Below, piece after piece: positions 44,370 through 52,406 of a stretch of DNA of 64,000 bases (positions within the stretch are counted from its first letter, which is position 1; each line of letters begins with the position of its first letter). A program made the translations under genes and the position numbers. Source of the stretch: Planctomycetota bacterium (GTDB lineage: Bacteria; Planctomycetota; Phycisphaerae; UBA1845). Below the pieces are notes generated by a model. The model did not search any database and was not told the origin of the DNA. It worked only from the letters and a program-made list of their open reading frames with translations. The stretch is from positions 1-64,000 of the forward strand of contig JAJRWX010000023.1 of NCBI GenBank assembly GCA_024276605.1, in the 5' to 3' direction.

Positions 44370-46448
44370 TTATAAAAAGCTTGCACGTAAACGCTTAAGC
44401 ACTTTCCCCCACGCACGATCGAAATACCCATAGCAAGTATCCCAATCATCCCCTTGGCCAAAGCCAATATGATATAAGGCCAGCTCCGTAAAACCGTCAG
44501 CTTGCGATTTCATACGTAAGATGACATGCGTGCGATTCTCCGCTGTTCTAAGGCTCGGGATGGATGGTGGTGCAATCCATGTAAAAGCCAGTAGTTTATC
44601 CGGTACGTAGGCTAGTATTTCGCAACCCTCGCAACCACGCTGCCCTTGTTGCGCTTCCGGTTGCATGAACAACTCATAAGCCCCGCCAATGCGTATTTCA
44701 ACATTGGCCTGCTTGGCGAAAAACTTGGCTAGCCCTTCTTGCGTTGTCCAAGCGTTCCACACTTGACTCGGTGTAGCTTTAACCAGCACTTTCTTTTTCA
44801 ACGTGCGCCCCGGCCAAGAAGTTTTTTCAGCAGGCGGCAACGGCCTTACTTCTACGCCGCGCGCCGACCAATCGATAGGTCCGTCGGTAAATCGTTTGTA
44901 AAGCATTTCCAAGAAGACCGGATTATGCTCGATAAAGTATTCAAAAGCTTTGTCCCACTCTTTACCATCAGGCCAATCGACCATAGTCATGCGCACACGC
45001 GTATGATGATCTTCAAGCTCATCCAACAACATCACCCATCGCGTTTTTTCCTTTTGTACCTGCGGAAACATCGGCGGTGCGCTGCCCGTGCCGGCTAACA
45101 TCTGCTTGGGCAATAGCGTAAATAATGTCGTCCCCTCCATGCCGCGCTGACCTGGCGGCGCATTGGGTCTAAAGTGGTATTCGTACGTCCCTCCAGGCTT
45201 TAACGCCATCCGCCCACCAGGACAATAGAATTCTCGCGCACCTTCTATCGTAGCCAATGCACGCCAAACGGATGCTCGCGAAGCCGGGACATCAATCTCA
45301 AAATCAAGCCGCTTCAATGGTTTCCGGGTCACCGTTACCTTCACATGCCCATGTTGATGCGAAGTTGAATCAACATCCTCGCGAATTGCGGTATTTTTAC
45401 TACCCTCAGATTTTGCGATAAAATATTTGTTAAGTTCTTTCAGCGTCCAATCATTCCCCATCTTAAAAAAACTTCTCATCCTTTGAGATTGTTCACTCTC
45501 ATCGTATCCCATGCCAACAATGCGTATACTGGTGCGTCGCGGTGATAACGCCTCGAAATACATCACCGACCAAGTCTTCGCTATCGCATCCTTAAATGGA
45601 AACGAAGCGGGTGGTTTGGTCGCTTTGAGTGAGATCATACGCTGCGGATCAAAACTTAGGATGGTGTTCTCAATCGTATTAGCATCGCCAAGCTTGCCAT
45701 CTGCGTGATAGTTCGCAAGCATCTTTCCACCAACGCGTAAGTCAATGATAGCCAGCGGTGCCATCCAAGCAGCTAATCCCTTGGATGTCGCAAACGCATC
45801 CCAGACAAAATCCAAGGGGGCATTAATTTCACTTACATGAACCAGCGGCGCCAAACTTTCAACGTTTTTTTCATGAGAAGAGGCCTCATCAGAGCTATGC
45901 TTAGCGTCCTTCTTATTTGGGTTTGCGTTGGCAACGGACGTCTGTACATATTCATTCAAACGTTGGAGTTTACGTTCGTTATTCTTCTCAAAAAGGGCTA
46001 GCATTTGCTGGGCGGTATCGCCGGGACCATATCCATGACTGGAAATACGCACGCCCGTTTTATCATGGCTAAGATCATCGAAATAGACCACCGTCCATAT
46101 TTTCAGATAGGCCTCCCGGTACGATAAATTTTTTGGCGCGGACATCGGTCTAAAGGCAATCATTCGCTCAGGTTCAAAAGTCAGAACTTGTGTCTCGAAA
46201 GTTTGCTCATCGCCCAGTTTGCCGTTGGCATTATAATTAGTGCGTATGATCCCACCGACACGCAAATCCACTTCAGCCATTTTGACCGACCACTTCATCA
46301 GGTCTTCCGGATCGGTAAAGGCCTGCCATACGCGCTGGATAGGTGCATGAATGACAGACGCCACTTCAAAAGAAGAACGCTGCGCATAGGTAAAACCAGA
46401 CAGCACAAAAACAAAGGGGACGATTATTATCCTAGATTTACTACACAT
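44370..46448 (-). CDS. Secreted protein with four tandem SRPBCC (AHSA1-like) domains
   Basis: A 692-residue protein with a signal peptide (MCSKSRIIIVPFVFVLSGFTYA). Four START/AHSA1-like units follow, each with a hydrophobic ligand pocket fold: residues 30-170 (VIHAPIQRVWQAFTDPEDLMKW), 200-335 (EINAPLDFVWDAFATSKGLAAW), 370-530 (DVPASRASVWRALATIEGAREF) and 555-690 (VKATPSQVWNAWTTQEGLAKFF). The first two are closest to each other (VDLRVGG and IDLRVGG blocks, GYGPGD and GMGYDE), pointing to duplication. AHSA1-like proteins are usually cytosolic, one domain long and bind small hydrophobic molecules. Exported four-fold versions are unusual. The ATG at 46448 has GGGAGAA before it; the frame opens seven codons earlier. 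Ligand unknown. Confidence 0.85.
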   Translation of the reverse strand: MCSKSRIIIVPFVFVLSGFTYAQRSSFEVASVIHAPIQRVWQAFTDPEDLMKWSVKMAEVDLRVGGIIRTNYNANGKLGDEQTFETQVLTFEPERMIAFRPMSAPKNLSYREAYLKIWTVVYFDDLSHDKTGVRISSHGYGPGDTAQQMLALFEKNNERKLQRLNEYVQTSVANANPNKKDAKHSSDEASSHEKNVESLAPLVHVSEINAPLDFVWDAFATSKGLAAWMAPLAIIDLRVGGKMLANYHADGKLGDANTIENTILSFDPQRMISLKATKPPASFPFKDAIAKTWSVMYFEALSPRRTSIRIVGMGYDESEQSQRMRSFFKMGNDWTLKELNKYFIAKSEGSKNTAIREDVDSTSHQHGHVKVTVTRKPLKRLDFEIDVPASRASVWRALATIEGAREFYCPGGRMALKPGGTYEYHFRPNAPPGQRGMEGTTLFTLLPKQMLAGTGSAPPMFPQVQKEKTRWVMLLDELEDHHTRVRMTMVDWPDGKEWDKAFEYFIEHNPVFLEMLYKRFTDGPIDWSARGVEVRPLPPAEKTSWPGRTLKKKVLVKATPSQVWNAWTTQEGLAKFFAKQANVEIRIGGAYELFMQPEAQQGQRGCEGCEILAYVPDKLLAFTWIAPPSIPSLRTAENRTHVILRMKSQADGFTELALYHIGFGQGDDWDTCYGYFDRAWGKVLKRLRASFL

Positions 46449-46484
46449 ACAGGCTTCTCCCATCCTCAAACTGATCCGTTCTCG

Positions 46485-46904
46485 TTATGACCATCCACCA
46501 ATGATGGCCCCCATCGTGGCAATGCATATAAGCTCATGACACGTATCTATCAAAAACGCCGGTATGGATTTGCTATAGGCGGCATTTCTCGCAGCACCCA
46601 GCGTAGCCGATATACCTAACCATATCAGCGCCCCCATCAACGCGCCTTGCATGGTTGTCGTAATCCCAAGCCTCGCAAACACAAGCGCAATCACGGTAGC
46701 CATGATCAAATCACCAAGAATAAAAATACCGAAATTGCGCATCTGCTGCTTCTGCATAACGGCTAATTCATCTTCCTTAAATCCATGCACACTGACCCAG
46801 GCTTTAGCAAAGACAGCACCATACCATGCACCGCCGATGAAAAATGTAGCCACAGCGTAAACCACTACAGCCAACCAATTGATCGAACCGAAATCCAGTG
46901 CCAT
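46485..46904 (-). CDS. DUF1761 membrane protein
   Basis: A 139-residue integral membrane protein with four hydrophobic segments. It opens INWLAVVVYAVATFFIGGAWYGAVF, as DUF1761 proteins do, then has MRNFGIFILGDLIMATVIALVF, a third near ALMGALIWLGISATL, and a last in IDTCHELICIATMGAIIGG. Function unknown; the family often accompanies SRPBCC or VOC genes under a TetR regulator, as here. The ATG at 46904 follows GGAGG by eight bases; the frame opens five codons upstream. Confidence 0.85.
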   Translation of the reverse strand: MALDFGSINWLAVVVYAVATFFIGGAWYGAVFAKAWVSVHGFKEDELAVMQKQQMRNFGIFILGDLIMATVIALVFARLGITTTMQGALMGALIWLGISATLGAARNAAYSKSIPAFLIDTCHELICIATMGAIIGGWS

Positions 46905-46987
46905 AACAAAGTCCTCCAAACGTTTTCACTTAGCCAACACACGAACGAGAAGATCGACATACATCATCAATTCACTATGTTTACCGG

Positions 46988-47638
46988 TCATGCCACGCCT
47001 TCATCCGGATCGGTAAGCAACTGGGAGATATACCTGCGCAACATATCAACACCCGCATCGAACGGTTCTATACGTCTGTACGACCGTGCTAACATCACGC
47101 CCCCCTCCATAGTCGTCAATACAAATGTCGCCAGCTTGTCACGATCTACATAATCGTGCAATCGCGCTCCCACTTCCTCAAAACATCTGCGAATAGCCAA
47201 GCGCCATCCTTCGAAGTTGTCCGCAATCCCCTGACGCACCACGTCACTACGTGTACACATTTCCAAAGCAAGATTTCCAATCGGACAGCCATGCGTAAAC
47301 CCGGTCATTTCGAGCATTTGCCGATATCCTTTGAGAATCTCAAACACGCGTTCGATAGGGTCGCTCACCCGTTGAAAAGCAGGTTCAATCACGACAGGCC
47401 ATAGCAGTGCCTTATATTCGTCCAGGACAGCAACCAGCAAATCCTCTTTCTTGGGGAAAAAGTAATAGAGGCTACCACTGTTCACACCGGCCTGCTTCAG
47501 AATATCCTTAACACTAGTCTTCTCAAATCCCTGCGTGAGAAAAAGTTCCCGCGCCGCCTCGATCAAACGGCCCTTGGTTGAGTGATCCCCAGCTAATTCA
47601 CCGGCCTTAGCTTCAAGGCCCTTCTCATCACCCATCAC
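46988..47638 (-). CDS. TetR family transcriptional regulator
   Basis: A 216-residue repressor. The N-terminal HTH reads RLIEAARELFLTQGFEKTSVKDILKQAGVNSGSLYYFFPKKEDLLVAVL (in part), after about 20 unusual leading residues. The C-terminal ligand domain has IRRCFEEVGARLHDYVDRDKLATFVLTTMEGG (in part), close to the TetR_C subset that governs genes for hydrophobic small molecules. Two ATGs (47638 and 47635) are adjacent. It is probably the regulator of the downstream DUF1761-SRPBCC-VOC genes. A perfect palindrome 60 bases upstream is a candidate operator. Confidence 0.9.
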   Translation of the reverse strand: MMGDEKGLEAKAGELAGDHSTKGRLIEAARELFLTQGFEKTSVKDILKQAGVNSGSLYYFFPKKEDLLVAVLDEYKALLWPVVIEPAFQRVSDPIERVFEILKGYRQMLEMTGFTHGCPIGNLALEMCTRSDVVRQGIADNFEGWRLAIRRCFEEVGARLHDYVDRDKLATFVLTTMEGGVMLARSYRRIEPFDAGVDMLRRYISQLLTDPDEGVA

Positions 47639-47697
47639 TCACCGCCCATCAACATCAACCACCCGAAAACAGCATCATACTCAAAAAACCGTACTTT

Positions 47698-47711
47698 GTT
47701 GAACGTTCAAC
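47698..47711. promoter_or_regulatory. Candidate TetR operator GTTGAACGTTCAAC
   Basis: A perfect 14-base palindrome 60 bases ahead of the tetR start. On the minus strand TTCAAC within it, 18 bases, then TATGAT gives a plausible promoter with the operator overlapping the -35 box, as expected for autorepression. TetR-family half-sites of the form TTGAAC are known in general. Confidence 0.6.
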
Positions 47712-47804
47712 TAACAGTGTACATCAACGAATCAGATGAGTCAAGTACGTATTGTATAGATTTCAGTCCAAGGGAGATTCTGGGCAGCGACAGTTTCGAC
47801 TTGG

Positions 47805-48005
47805 GCATTGTCAGAGCACCTGGCGCAAGCCTGGTGACGTATTGGCTGTGAAGTGGCATAGGCGAACGCTGCGAAATAGGGCTTCCGAATACCCGATGAA
47901 TGCTACCAGCAGCATTTGCCCTTACGAGCGTAACCGAAGGACAGCCCGGGAAAACGTCACCCAAAACGACTCTCCTGAATCCGCGACGACTTTGTCGCGA
48001 CGGAA
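47805..48005. repeat. Dispersed repeat, family C, longest copy
   Basis: Starts CAGAGCACCTGGCGCAAGCC with TGGTGACG and runs through TGAAGTGGCATAGGCG, ACCCGATGAATGCTACC, TTTGCCCTTACGAGCGTAAC and TCCTGAATCCGCGACGAC to TTGTCGCGAC. The right 150 bases match 39448-39605, and the left 45 bases match 22540-22580 (reverse) and in part 52188-52230. Together with the unrelated 285 bases after it, it fills the gap between tetR and the next gene; the rest (48006-48290) holds nothing that I recognise. Confidence 0.7.
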
Positions 48006-48290
48006 CTTACTGGGAGTGTTGTCAAGCCCACGCAAGAAGCGTCCATCGCAGATCAAGCGAAAAGGTGCATATCGCAGGTCTGATGCCCGTTGTATTTCGT
48101 AGAACGGTTGGCGCATGTGTTTACAGGTGTAGTAGGAAATCGGCTCAATGGTCCCCCTCCCGCATTGGGGCACGTCATCTGAAATCCCTCAGCGTCTCGC
48201 CTCTGGGGCCTCTTCGCTTGCGAACCACGAAGACATGCTGATAATCCTGGCTCACCGGTTCACAACAACGTTATTGGGAGTTTATGTCTT

Positions 48291-48515
48291 ATGTTTTCAA
48301 TCGACGGTCAAACCACTGTTCGAGAACTACTCACGAAGCATCCCTGCGCCTTCGACGTGCTCGTGTCATACGGCATGTGTCAGGATTGCAAGGACAATCC
48401 ACCTCCCGTTCCCCTTGAGCATTTCGCCCAAAAACACTGCGGTGGCGATCTCCACAACCTTATCGAACAAATCCAAAAAAAGTGCCAGGAAGGCATGGCC
48501 CCTTTTTCTTCTTAA
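48291..48515 (+). CDS. Small cysteine protein, DUF1858/ScdA_N-like
   Basis: A 74-residue soluble protein. The pattern TTVRELLTKHPCAFDVLVSYGMCQDCKDN (in part), then HFAQKHCGGDLHNLIEQI, matches the small helical domain found alone or at the N-terminus of ScdA/RIC and in DUF1858 proteins, with Cys residues able to bind metal or form a disulfide (CQDC, KHC). A GGGAG site lies ten bases upstream of the ATG. Its stop is six bases from the start of the symporter, so they form an operon. Iron-sulfur or nitrosative-stress repair is known for ScdA relatives but is only a guess here. Confidence 0.7.
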   Translation: MFSIDGQTTVRELLTKHPCAFDVLVSYGMCQDCKDNPPPVPLEHFAQKHCGGDLHNLIEQIQKKCQEGMAPFSS

Positions 48516-48521
48516 GAGGAA

Positions 48522-50066
48522 ATGATGCCTGAAACTACTGTCGTGAACACAACCGTCGTTGGGGTGTCATTCGTCGTGTACACCCTCGCGATCGTGGCTA
48601 TCGGGTTATATTCGGCTAGGTTTGCTAAACGAAGTGATGAGGATTACTTTTTAGCTGGTCGATCGCTCGGGGGTTGGGTCGCGGCGCTGTCCGCCTCGGC
48701 TTCGAGTGAATCCGGATGGGTGACATTGGGACTCGTCGGCTGGGCGTTTGCCTCCGGCGTTCAAGCTTATTGGATTATCCCGGGTTGCCTGCTTGGCTTT
48801 TTGTTCAACTGGTTCGTCCTCGCCGGGCGTTTGCGGGATCGCTCTATCAAGTTGGGTGCACTCACCATACCGGACTTTTTTTCGTTCAATTTCAAAGAGC
48901 GCTACCCACTACTCAGAACACTCTCCGTGTTTATCATTCTTGCGGCTATGATGTTATACGTTGCGGCACAATTAGCTGCAGCGGGTAAGGCGTTCACCGC
49001 TACGTTTGACGGCGTGGACTATCGCGTTGGGGTGTTGATCGGAGCCGGCATCGTGTTGCTATACACCGTCATCGGCGGTTTTCGAGCGGTCTGTTGGACC
49101 GACTTTCTGCAAGCGCTGTTGATGGTCGGCACCTTAGTAGCCTTTCCCATTTACTTGCTAGTGACGCAAGGTGGATACGGCTTCATCCAAGAGCAGCTTA
49201 GCACGGTTGATGATTCATTGCTGCGATTCACACCGGATAAAAGCGGACCTGCGCTACTGGGATTTTTTTTAGGGGCCGGCGCCTTGGGCATAAATTTTGG
49301 CTATCCCGGCCAACCACATGTCTTAATTCGTTTCATGGCACTGCGCAGCCGAAAGGATGCGCTCGTCGGTGGTGTTGTGTCTATGACCTGGGGACTATGT
49401 GTGTATTGGGGGGCTGTAACTGTCGGACTGATGGCACGCGCCATGACGGCGGCTGGCGCATCCTGGGGGCAATTGATGCTGGATCAAGAAACCTCCGGGG
49501 TTTATCAGGAACTTGGCCTGGTACTCTCAGCCATGCACATGCTACCGCCGGTGATGGCCGGGATGGTACTTGCGGCTGTGCTAGCTGCGATTTGTTCCAC
49601 GGCAGACTCTCAGCTCGTCGTCGCTGCTAGCGCCGCGGCTAATGATTTCTATGCGAGACTACTCAGCAAAAAACCGGGCGCTTCGCATATGCTGGTCAAC
49701 CGTATCGTTGTATTGACGATCGGTATCGGCGCGGTTCTGTTAGTGCTCTACGATAGATCGGATGTGAAAGTATATGAATACGTGTTGTCCTACGGCTGGG
49801 CGATGTTGGGCGCAGCCTTCGGTCCGCAGATGATCCTACTTCTATTGTGGAAGCGAGCGTCCTACGCAGGATGTGTATCCGGCATGCTCACCGGGTTTAT
49901 CGTAGCCATCGCCTGGAAGCTTTTCTACGACCCCACAACCACCGGCATCGAAGTATACAACCTACCGCTAGCCTTCGTGGTAGCATTGGTGGTGAATGTC
50001 ATGGTAAGCTTGGTTATGCCATCGACAATCAGTGGATTCGACGAAAAAGAAAAACAATCCAACTAA
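48522..50066 (+). CDS. Sodium:solute symporter (SSS/PutP family)
   Basis: A 514-residue protein with about 13 membrane segments of the LeuT fold. Early motifs are VVYTLAIVAIGLYSARFAKRSDEDYFLAGRSLGGWVAALSASASSESGWV (shown in part; the SASASSESGW helix lines the sodium site) and FNWFVLAGRLRDRSIKLGALTIPDFF (in part). LAAICSTADSQLVVAASAAANDFY (in part) is the second sodium-binding helix. This pattern is nearest to proline permease PutP. The substrate could be proline or another small amino acid or betaine. Two consecutive ATGs follow GAGGAA. An inverted repeat of seven bases 10 bases after the stop may end transcription. Confidence 0.9.
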   Translation: MMPETTVVNTTVVGVSFVVYTLAIVAIGLYSARFAKRSDEDYFLAGRSLGGWVAALSASASSESGWVTLGLVGWAFASGVQAYWIIPGCLLGFLFNWFVLAGRLRDRSIKLGALTIPDFFSFNFKERYPLLRTLSVFIILAAMMLYVAAQLAAAGKAFTATFDGVDYRVGVLIGAGIVLLYTVIGGFRAVCWTDFLQALLMVGTLVAFPIYLLVTQGGYGFIQEQLSTVDDSLLRFTPDKSGPALLGFFLGAGALGINFGYPGQPHVLIRFMALRSRKDALVGGVVSMTWGLCVYWGAVTVGLMARAMTAAGASWGQLMLDQETSGVYQELGLVLSAMHMLPPVMAGMVLAAVLAAICSTADSQLVVAASAAANDFYARLLSKKPGASHMLVNRIVVLTIGIGAVLLVLYDRSDVKVYEYVLSYGWAMLGAAFGPQMILLLLWKRASYAGCVSGMLTGFIVAIAWKLFYDPTTTGIEVYNLPLAFVVALVVNVMVSLVMPSTISGFDEKEKQSN

Positions 50067-50075
50067 TAAACATTT

Positions 50076-50108
50076 CCCTACTATGAATCGAATGAGGGCG
50101 AAGTAGGG
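50076..50108 (+). other. Hairpin after the symporter gene
   Basis: Arms CCCTACT and AGTAGGG, separated by 19 bases, ten bases past the stop. No T-run follows, so termination by this hairpin alone is uncertain. Confidence 0.35.
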
Positions 50109-50194
50109 CATTTACTGAGCATCAACGACTTTTTCCATTCGAGTTACCAACAACTAATGACAGAATAATACGCATAAAAACAGCGAATATCTGG

Positions 50195-50223
50195 TTGGTT
50201 AATACTGTGCAAGATGGTATGCT
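50195..50223 (+). promoter_or_regulatory. Possible promoter of the LolA-like gene
   Basis: TTGGTT, a 17-base spacer and TATGCT, about 60 bases before the start codon. Spacing is ideal but both boxes deviate from consensus. Confidence 0.35.
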
Positions 50224-50280
50224 TACGTTCGCATGTTTGGGCTATGATATCGGTTTGACCGCATCTGAAGGAGATACGCG

Positions 50281-51021
50281 ATGAACAAAATGATTGGATT
50301 GACGGTTGGCTTGTCTATGATCTGCGCCTACGCGCGGGCTGATGAAAAGCCGGCGGAGTCTGAAGCTGTCCAGATTCTGAAAAAGGTTGACGCCGCCGCA
50401 CGTGCTGTCAAGGCCGTGAAGTATCACGTGAAGGGTAAAGGAACCGGATCCATTGCTGCGCGAGCCGGAGAAATTGAAGCTACCGTTATTTTTACCGGCC
50501 TCGTAGGCATGGCACCGGAGAAATATTTTTGTGACGCCCGTGTGAAAACGCCCGGGTCCAAGGAAGCTAAACACATCACCGTAGGCAGCGATGGCGAAGA
50601 ATACTATTTACTCGACCATACGGAAAAAAAAGCCTACGTGGATATTGACCCAGCGGTCTTAGGCCTCATGGGCCGCGTGCCGCAGAGCTTAATCATGATC
50701 GAATTTCTGCACCCCACACCGTTTCAAGATGAGATCGATGGTAAGGCACAAAAACTCCTTAGCACAAAAACGATTGATGGTGTCGAATGCTATGTGATTG
50801 AAGTGGAATATAGCATGAATGATCGTAAGGCTGTATGGAGTTTTGGCAAAAAAGATTATTTGCCCAGGGAGCGATTAGATCAATTCGCTATGCCTGATGG
50901 CAGTAAAGCCGGGCAGTTGAAGGTGATTACCAATCTTGATGTCCATCCGAGAATCGACGATAGCATTTTCAAGTTCAAACTACCCAAAGGGTACACCAAC
51001 ATCGATGATTTTGCGCCTTAG
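50281..51021 (+). CDS. Secreted LolA-fold protein (DUF2092-like)
   Basis: A 246-residue exported protein with a short signal peptide (MNKMIGLTVGLSMICAYARA). The body reads as a half-open beta barrel of the LolA/LppX type: ILKKVDAAARAVKAVKYHVKG at the start, strands such as EIEATVIFTGL, KHITVGSDGEEYYLLDHTEKKAYVDID (in part), VECYVIEVEYSMNDRKAVWSFGKKDYLPRERL (in part), and the closing IDDSIFKFKLPKGY. LolA-fold proteins bind lipid or lipoprotein in the periplasm. No LolB is nearby. GAAGGAGAT precedes the ATG. The gene ends in a terminator. Confidence 0.8.
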   Translation: MNKMIGLTVGLSMICAYARADEKPAESEAVQILKKVDAAARAVKAVKYHVKGKGTGSIAARAGEIEATVIFTGLVGMAPEKYFCDARVKTPGSKEAKHITVGSDGEEYYLLDHTEKKAYVDIDPAVLGLMGRVPQSLIMIEFLHPTPFQDEIDGKAQKLLSTKTIDGVECYVIEVEYSMNDRKAVWSFGKKDYLPRERLDQFAMPDGSKAGQLKVITNLDVHPRIDDSIFKFKLPKGYTNIDDFAP

Positions 51022-51055
51022 TACATAGCGAGAAACTATTTATTCAATGTCAAGC

Positions 51056-51090
51056 CCGATGCAACAGTAACAAGTCGCATCGGTTTTTTT
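51056..51090 (+). terminator. Rho-independent terminator after the LolA-like gene
   Basis: CCGATGC and GCATCGG pair around a 14-base loop and are followed directly by seven T. It stands between the convergent LolA-like and GNAT genes. Confidence 0.8.
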
Positions 51091-51106
51091 ACAACTTGAT
51101 CGCACT

Positions 51107-51571
51107 TTACGCAAATTCATCTTCGCACAGCACATAATCGCCAAGCGACATACCAAGCTTACGATAAGTCTGCTGCGCGTGCTGGTTTGTATGAAAAACA
51201 TATAGACGAATACCGCACACGTCGGATCGCTTTTTCGCCAACGACCGAATGTGCTTATACAACGCACTAAACACGCCCTTGCGACGTGCACCCGGTTCGA
51301 CGTAGACACTTTGTATCCACCAGAACCAACCATTGCGCCAATCGCTCCACTCAAACGTGACCATCGTCTGACCGACTACGCCGCCACCCAACTCAGCTAG
51401 GAAATACTGGCAACGGTTGGGATCACCCAGCGCAGCCTTTACACCCTCGTGAGATATCGCTTCGTCCAGATGCTTATCTTCAGTCTCCAGTGCCATCGCG
51501 CGGTTGTACCCGACAATGGTGTCAAGATCATGCATCTCAGCATCACGTATTAAAACATCAAAACTATTCAC
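51107..51571 (-). CDS. GNAT family N-acetyltransferase
   Basis: A 154-residue acetyltransferase. The acetyl-CoA site is recognisable in IQSVYVEPGARRKGVFSALYKHIRSLA (in part; the R-R-K-G pocket stands for the usual RxxGxG/A), with the substrate-side strands GVVGQTMVTFEWSDWRNGWFWW and the C-terminal GIRLYVFHTNQHAQQTYRKLGM (in part). The target is unknown. The start is GTG, overlapping the stop of the Mpo1-like gene by four bases, so they are co-translated. Confidence 0.88.
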   Translation of the reverse strand: MNSFDVLIRDAEMHDLDTIVGYNRAMALETEDKHLDEAISHEGVKAALGDPNRCQYFLAELGGGVVGQTMVTFEWSDWRNGWFWWIQSVYVEPGARRKGVFSALYKHIRSLAKKRSDVCGIRLYVFHTNQHAQQTYRKLGMSLGDYVLCEDEFA

Positions 51572-51900
51572 GGCGGGTTACCTCCTGACAACGTAGCCGA
51601 ATGCGCGTGATGTTTCGACGCGTATTTTGGAGAGATCGCAATAAAAGGCTTACCTAGCCATTTTTTGATGACAATCAGCTCGCCCATATCGTTGCCCTCC
51701 ATCCAATGGCCAACGCCCTGCATTACATAACTCATCACGACAAGACCTACCGGCCGCCACCAAAGTAACCATGCGTCGTCGATGAACTGTACGACGCCCA
51801 AGTACACAGCTACAGGCAACATGGGAATCCCTATCGCATGAAGCACCTGCGAAGCCGGGTGTTGATGTCGGGCCATCCAATGTCTCATCCACGTAGGCAT
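51568..51900 (-). CDS. Mpo1-like (DUF962) membrane protein
   Basis: A 110-residue protein with two or three hydrophobic segments. The pattern RHWMARHQHPASQVLHAIGIPM, then IDDAWLLWWRPVGLVVMSYVMQGVGHWMEGNDMG (in part), is that of the DUF962/Mpo1 family. The two His-containing motifs (HxxxxxxxHxxG and GHxxEGN) bind iron in yeast Mpo1, a dioxygenase that alpha-oxidises 2-hydroxy fatty acids. Both are present. Activity here is inferred only from family. It is the first gene of a two-gene unit with the GNAT protein. Confidence 0.8.
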   Translation of the reverse strand: MPTWMRHWMARHQHPASQVLHAIGIPMLPVAVYLGVVQFIDDAWLLWWRPVGLVVMSYVMQGVGHWMEGNDMGELIVIKKWLGKPFIAISPKYASKHHAHSATLSGGNPP

Positions 51901-51907
51901 GATTTCA

Positions 51908-51969
51908 TCGTAATAGGGTTAACTACCGGTAACAAGCATGGGGGCAGCGCACCACCATCAGAGCCGCAC
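51908..51969 (+). repeat. 62-bp direct repeat, copy 1
   Basis: Begins TCGTAATAGGGTTAACTACC and ends AGAGCCGCAC. The same 62 bases recur at 52068 with two differences, 160 bases apart. Frames through it would encode the short string GLTTGNKHGGSAP, but no gene is convincing. Confidence 0.85.
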
Positions 51970-52033
51970 AACCGGCGTCGCTGTCTTGTGTGGTTCACCG
52001 GACGGTTACAAGTGGATCACCATCATCGACTCC

Positions 52034-52059
52034 CCCAGGTCCAAAAAGAAGGACCTGGG
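52034..52059 (+). other. Hairpin between the direct repeats
   Basis: Arms CCCAGGTCC and GGACCTGGG around AAAAAGAA. Perfect nine-base stem lying just before the second direct repeat. Confidence 0.6.
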
Positions 52060-52067
52060 TCACCCAG

Positions 52068-52129
52068 TCGTAATAGGGTTAACTACCGGTAACAAGCATG
52101 GGGGCAGCGCACCGCTATCAGAGCCGCAC
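52068..52129 (+). repeat. 62-bp direct repeat, copy 2
   Basis: Matches 51908-51969 in 60 of 62 positions (differences in ACCACCATC versus ACCGCTATC). Downstream (52188-52230) CGTCACCAAGCT, a small CCGATG/CATCGG palindrome and ACGTGCTCTGG form a variant of the left part of repeat family C. The whole gap 51901-52406 holds only repeats and the promoter region of the next gene. Confidence 0.85.
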
Positions 52130-52406
52130 GGCGCAAGCCTGCGGTCAGCGGACTTAAAAACGCCAACGCCTCTTATCTTCCCCGTCACCAAGCTCGTCCC
52201 GATGTACATCGGACGTGCTCTGGTCAGTGCAGCGACGAGTAAAACCCACCTAACCGGCCACTGACAACAAAAGACACAAAGTCAATTGCCATCCTCGCCA
52301 AACACTCGGCAACATCGTTATCCGATGCTATGCTACACGAGCGTAAGGATATCCCACTGGGAAAAATGAATAATCCAAGACGACTGTCCAAAGGAGTCAT
52401 ACGACC

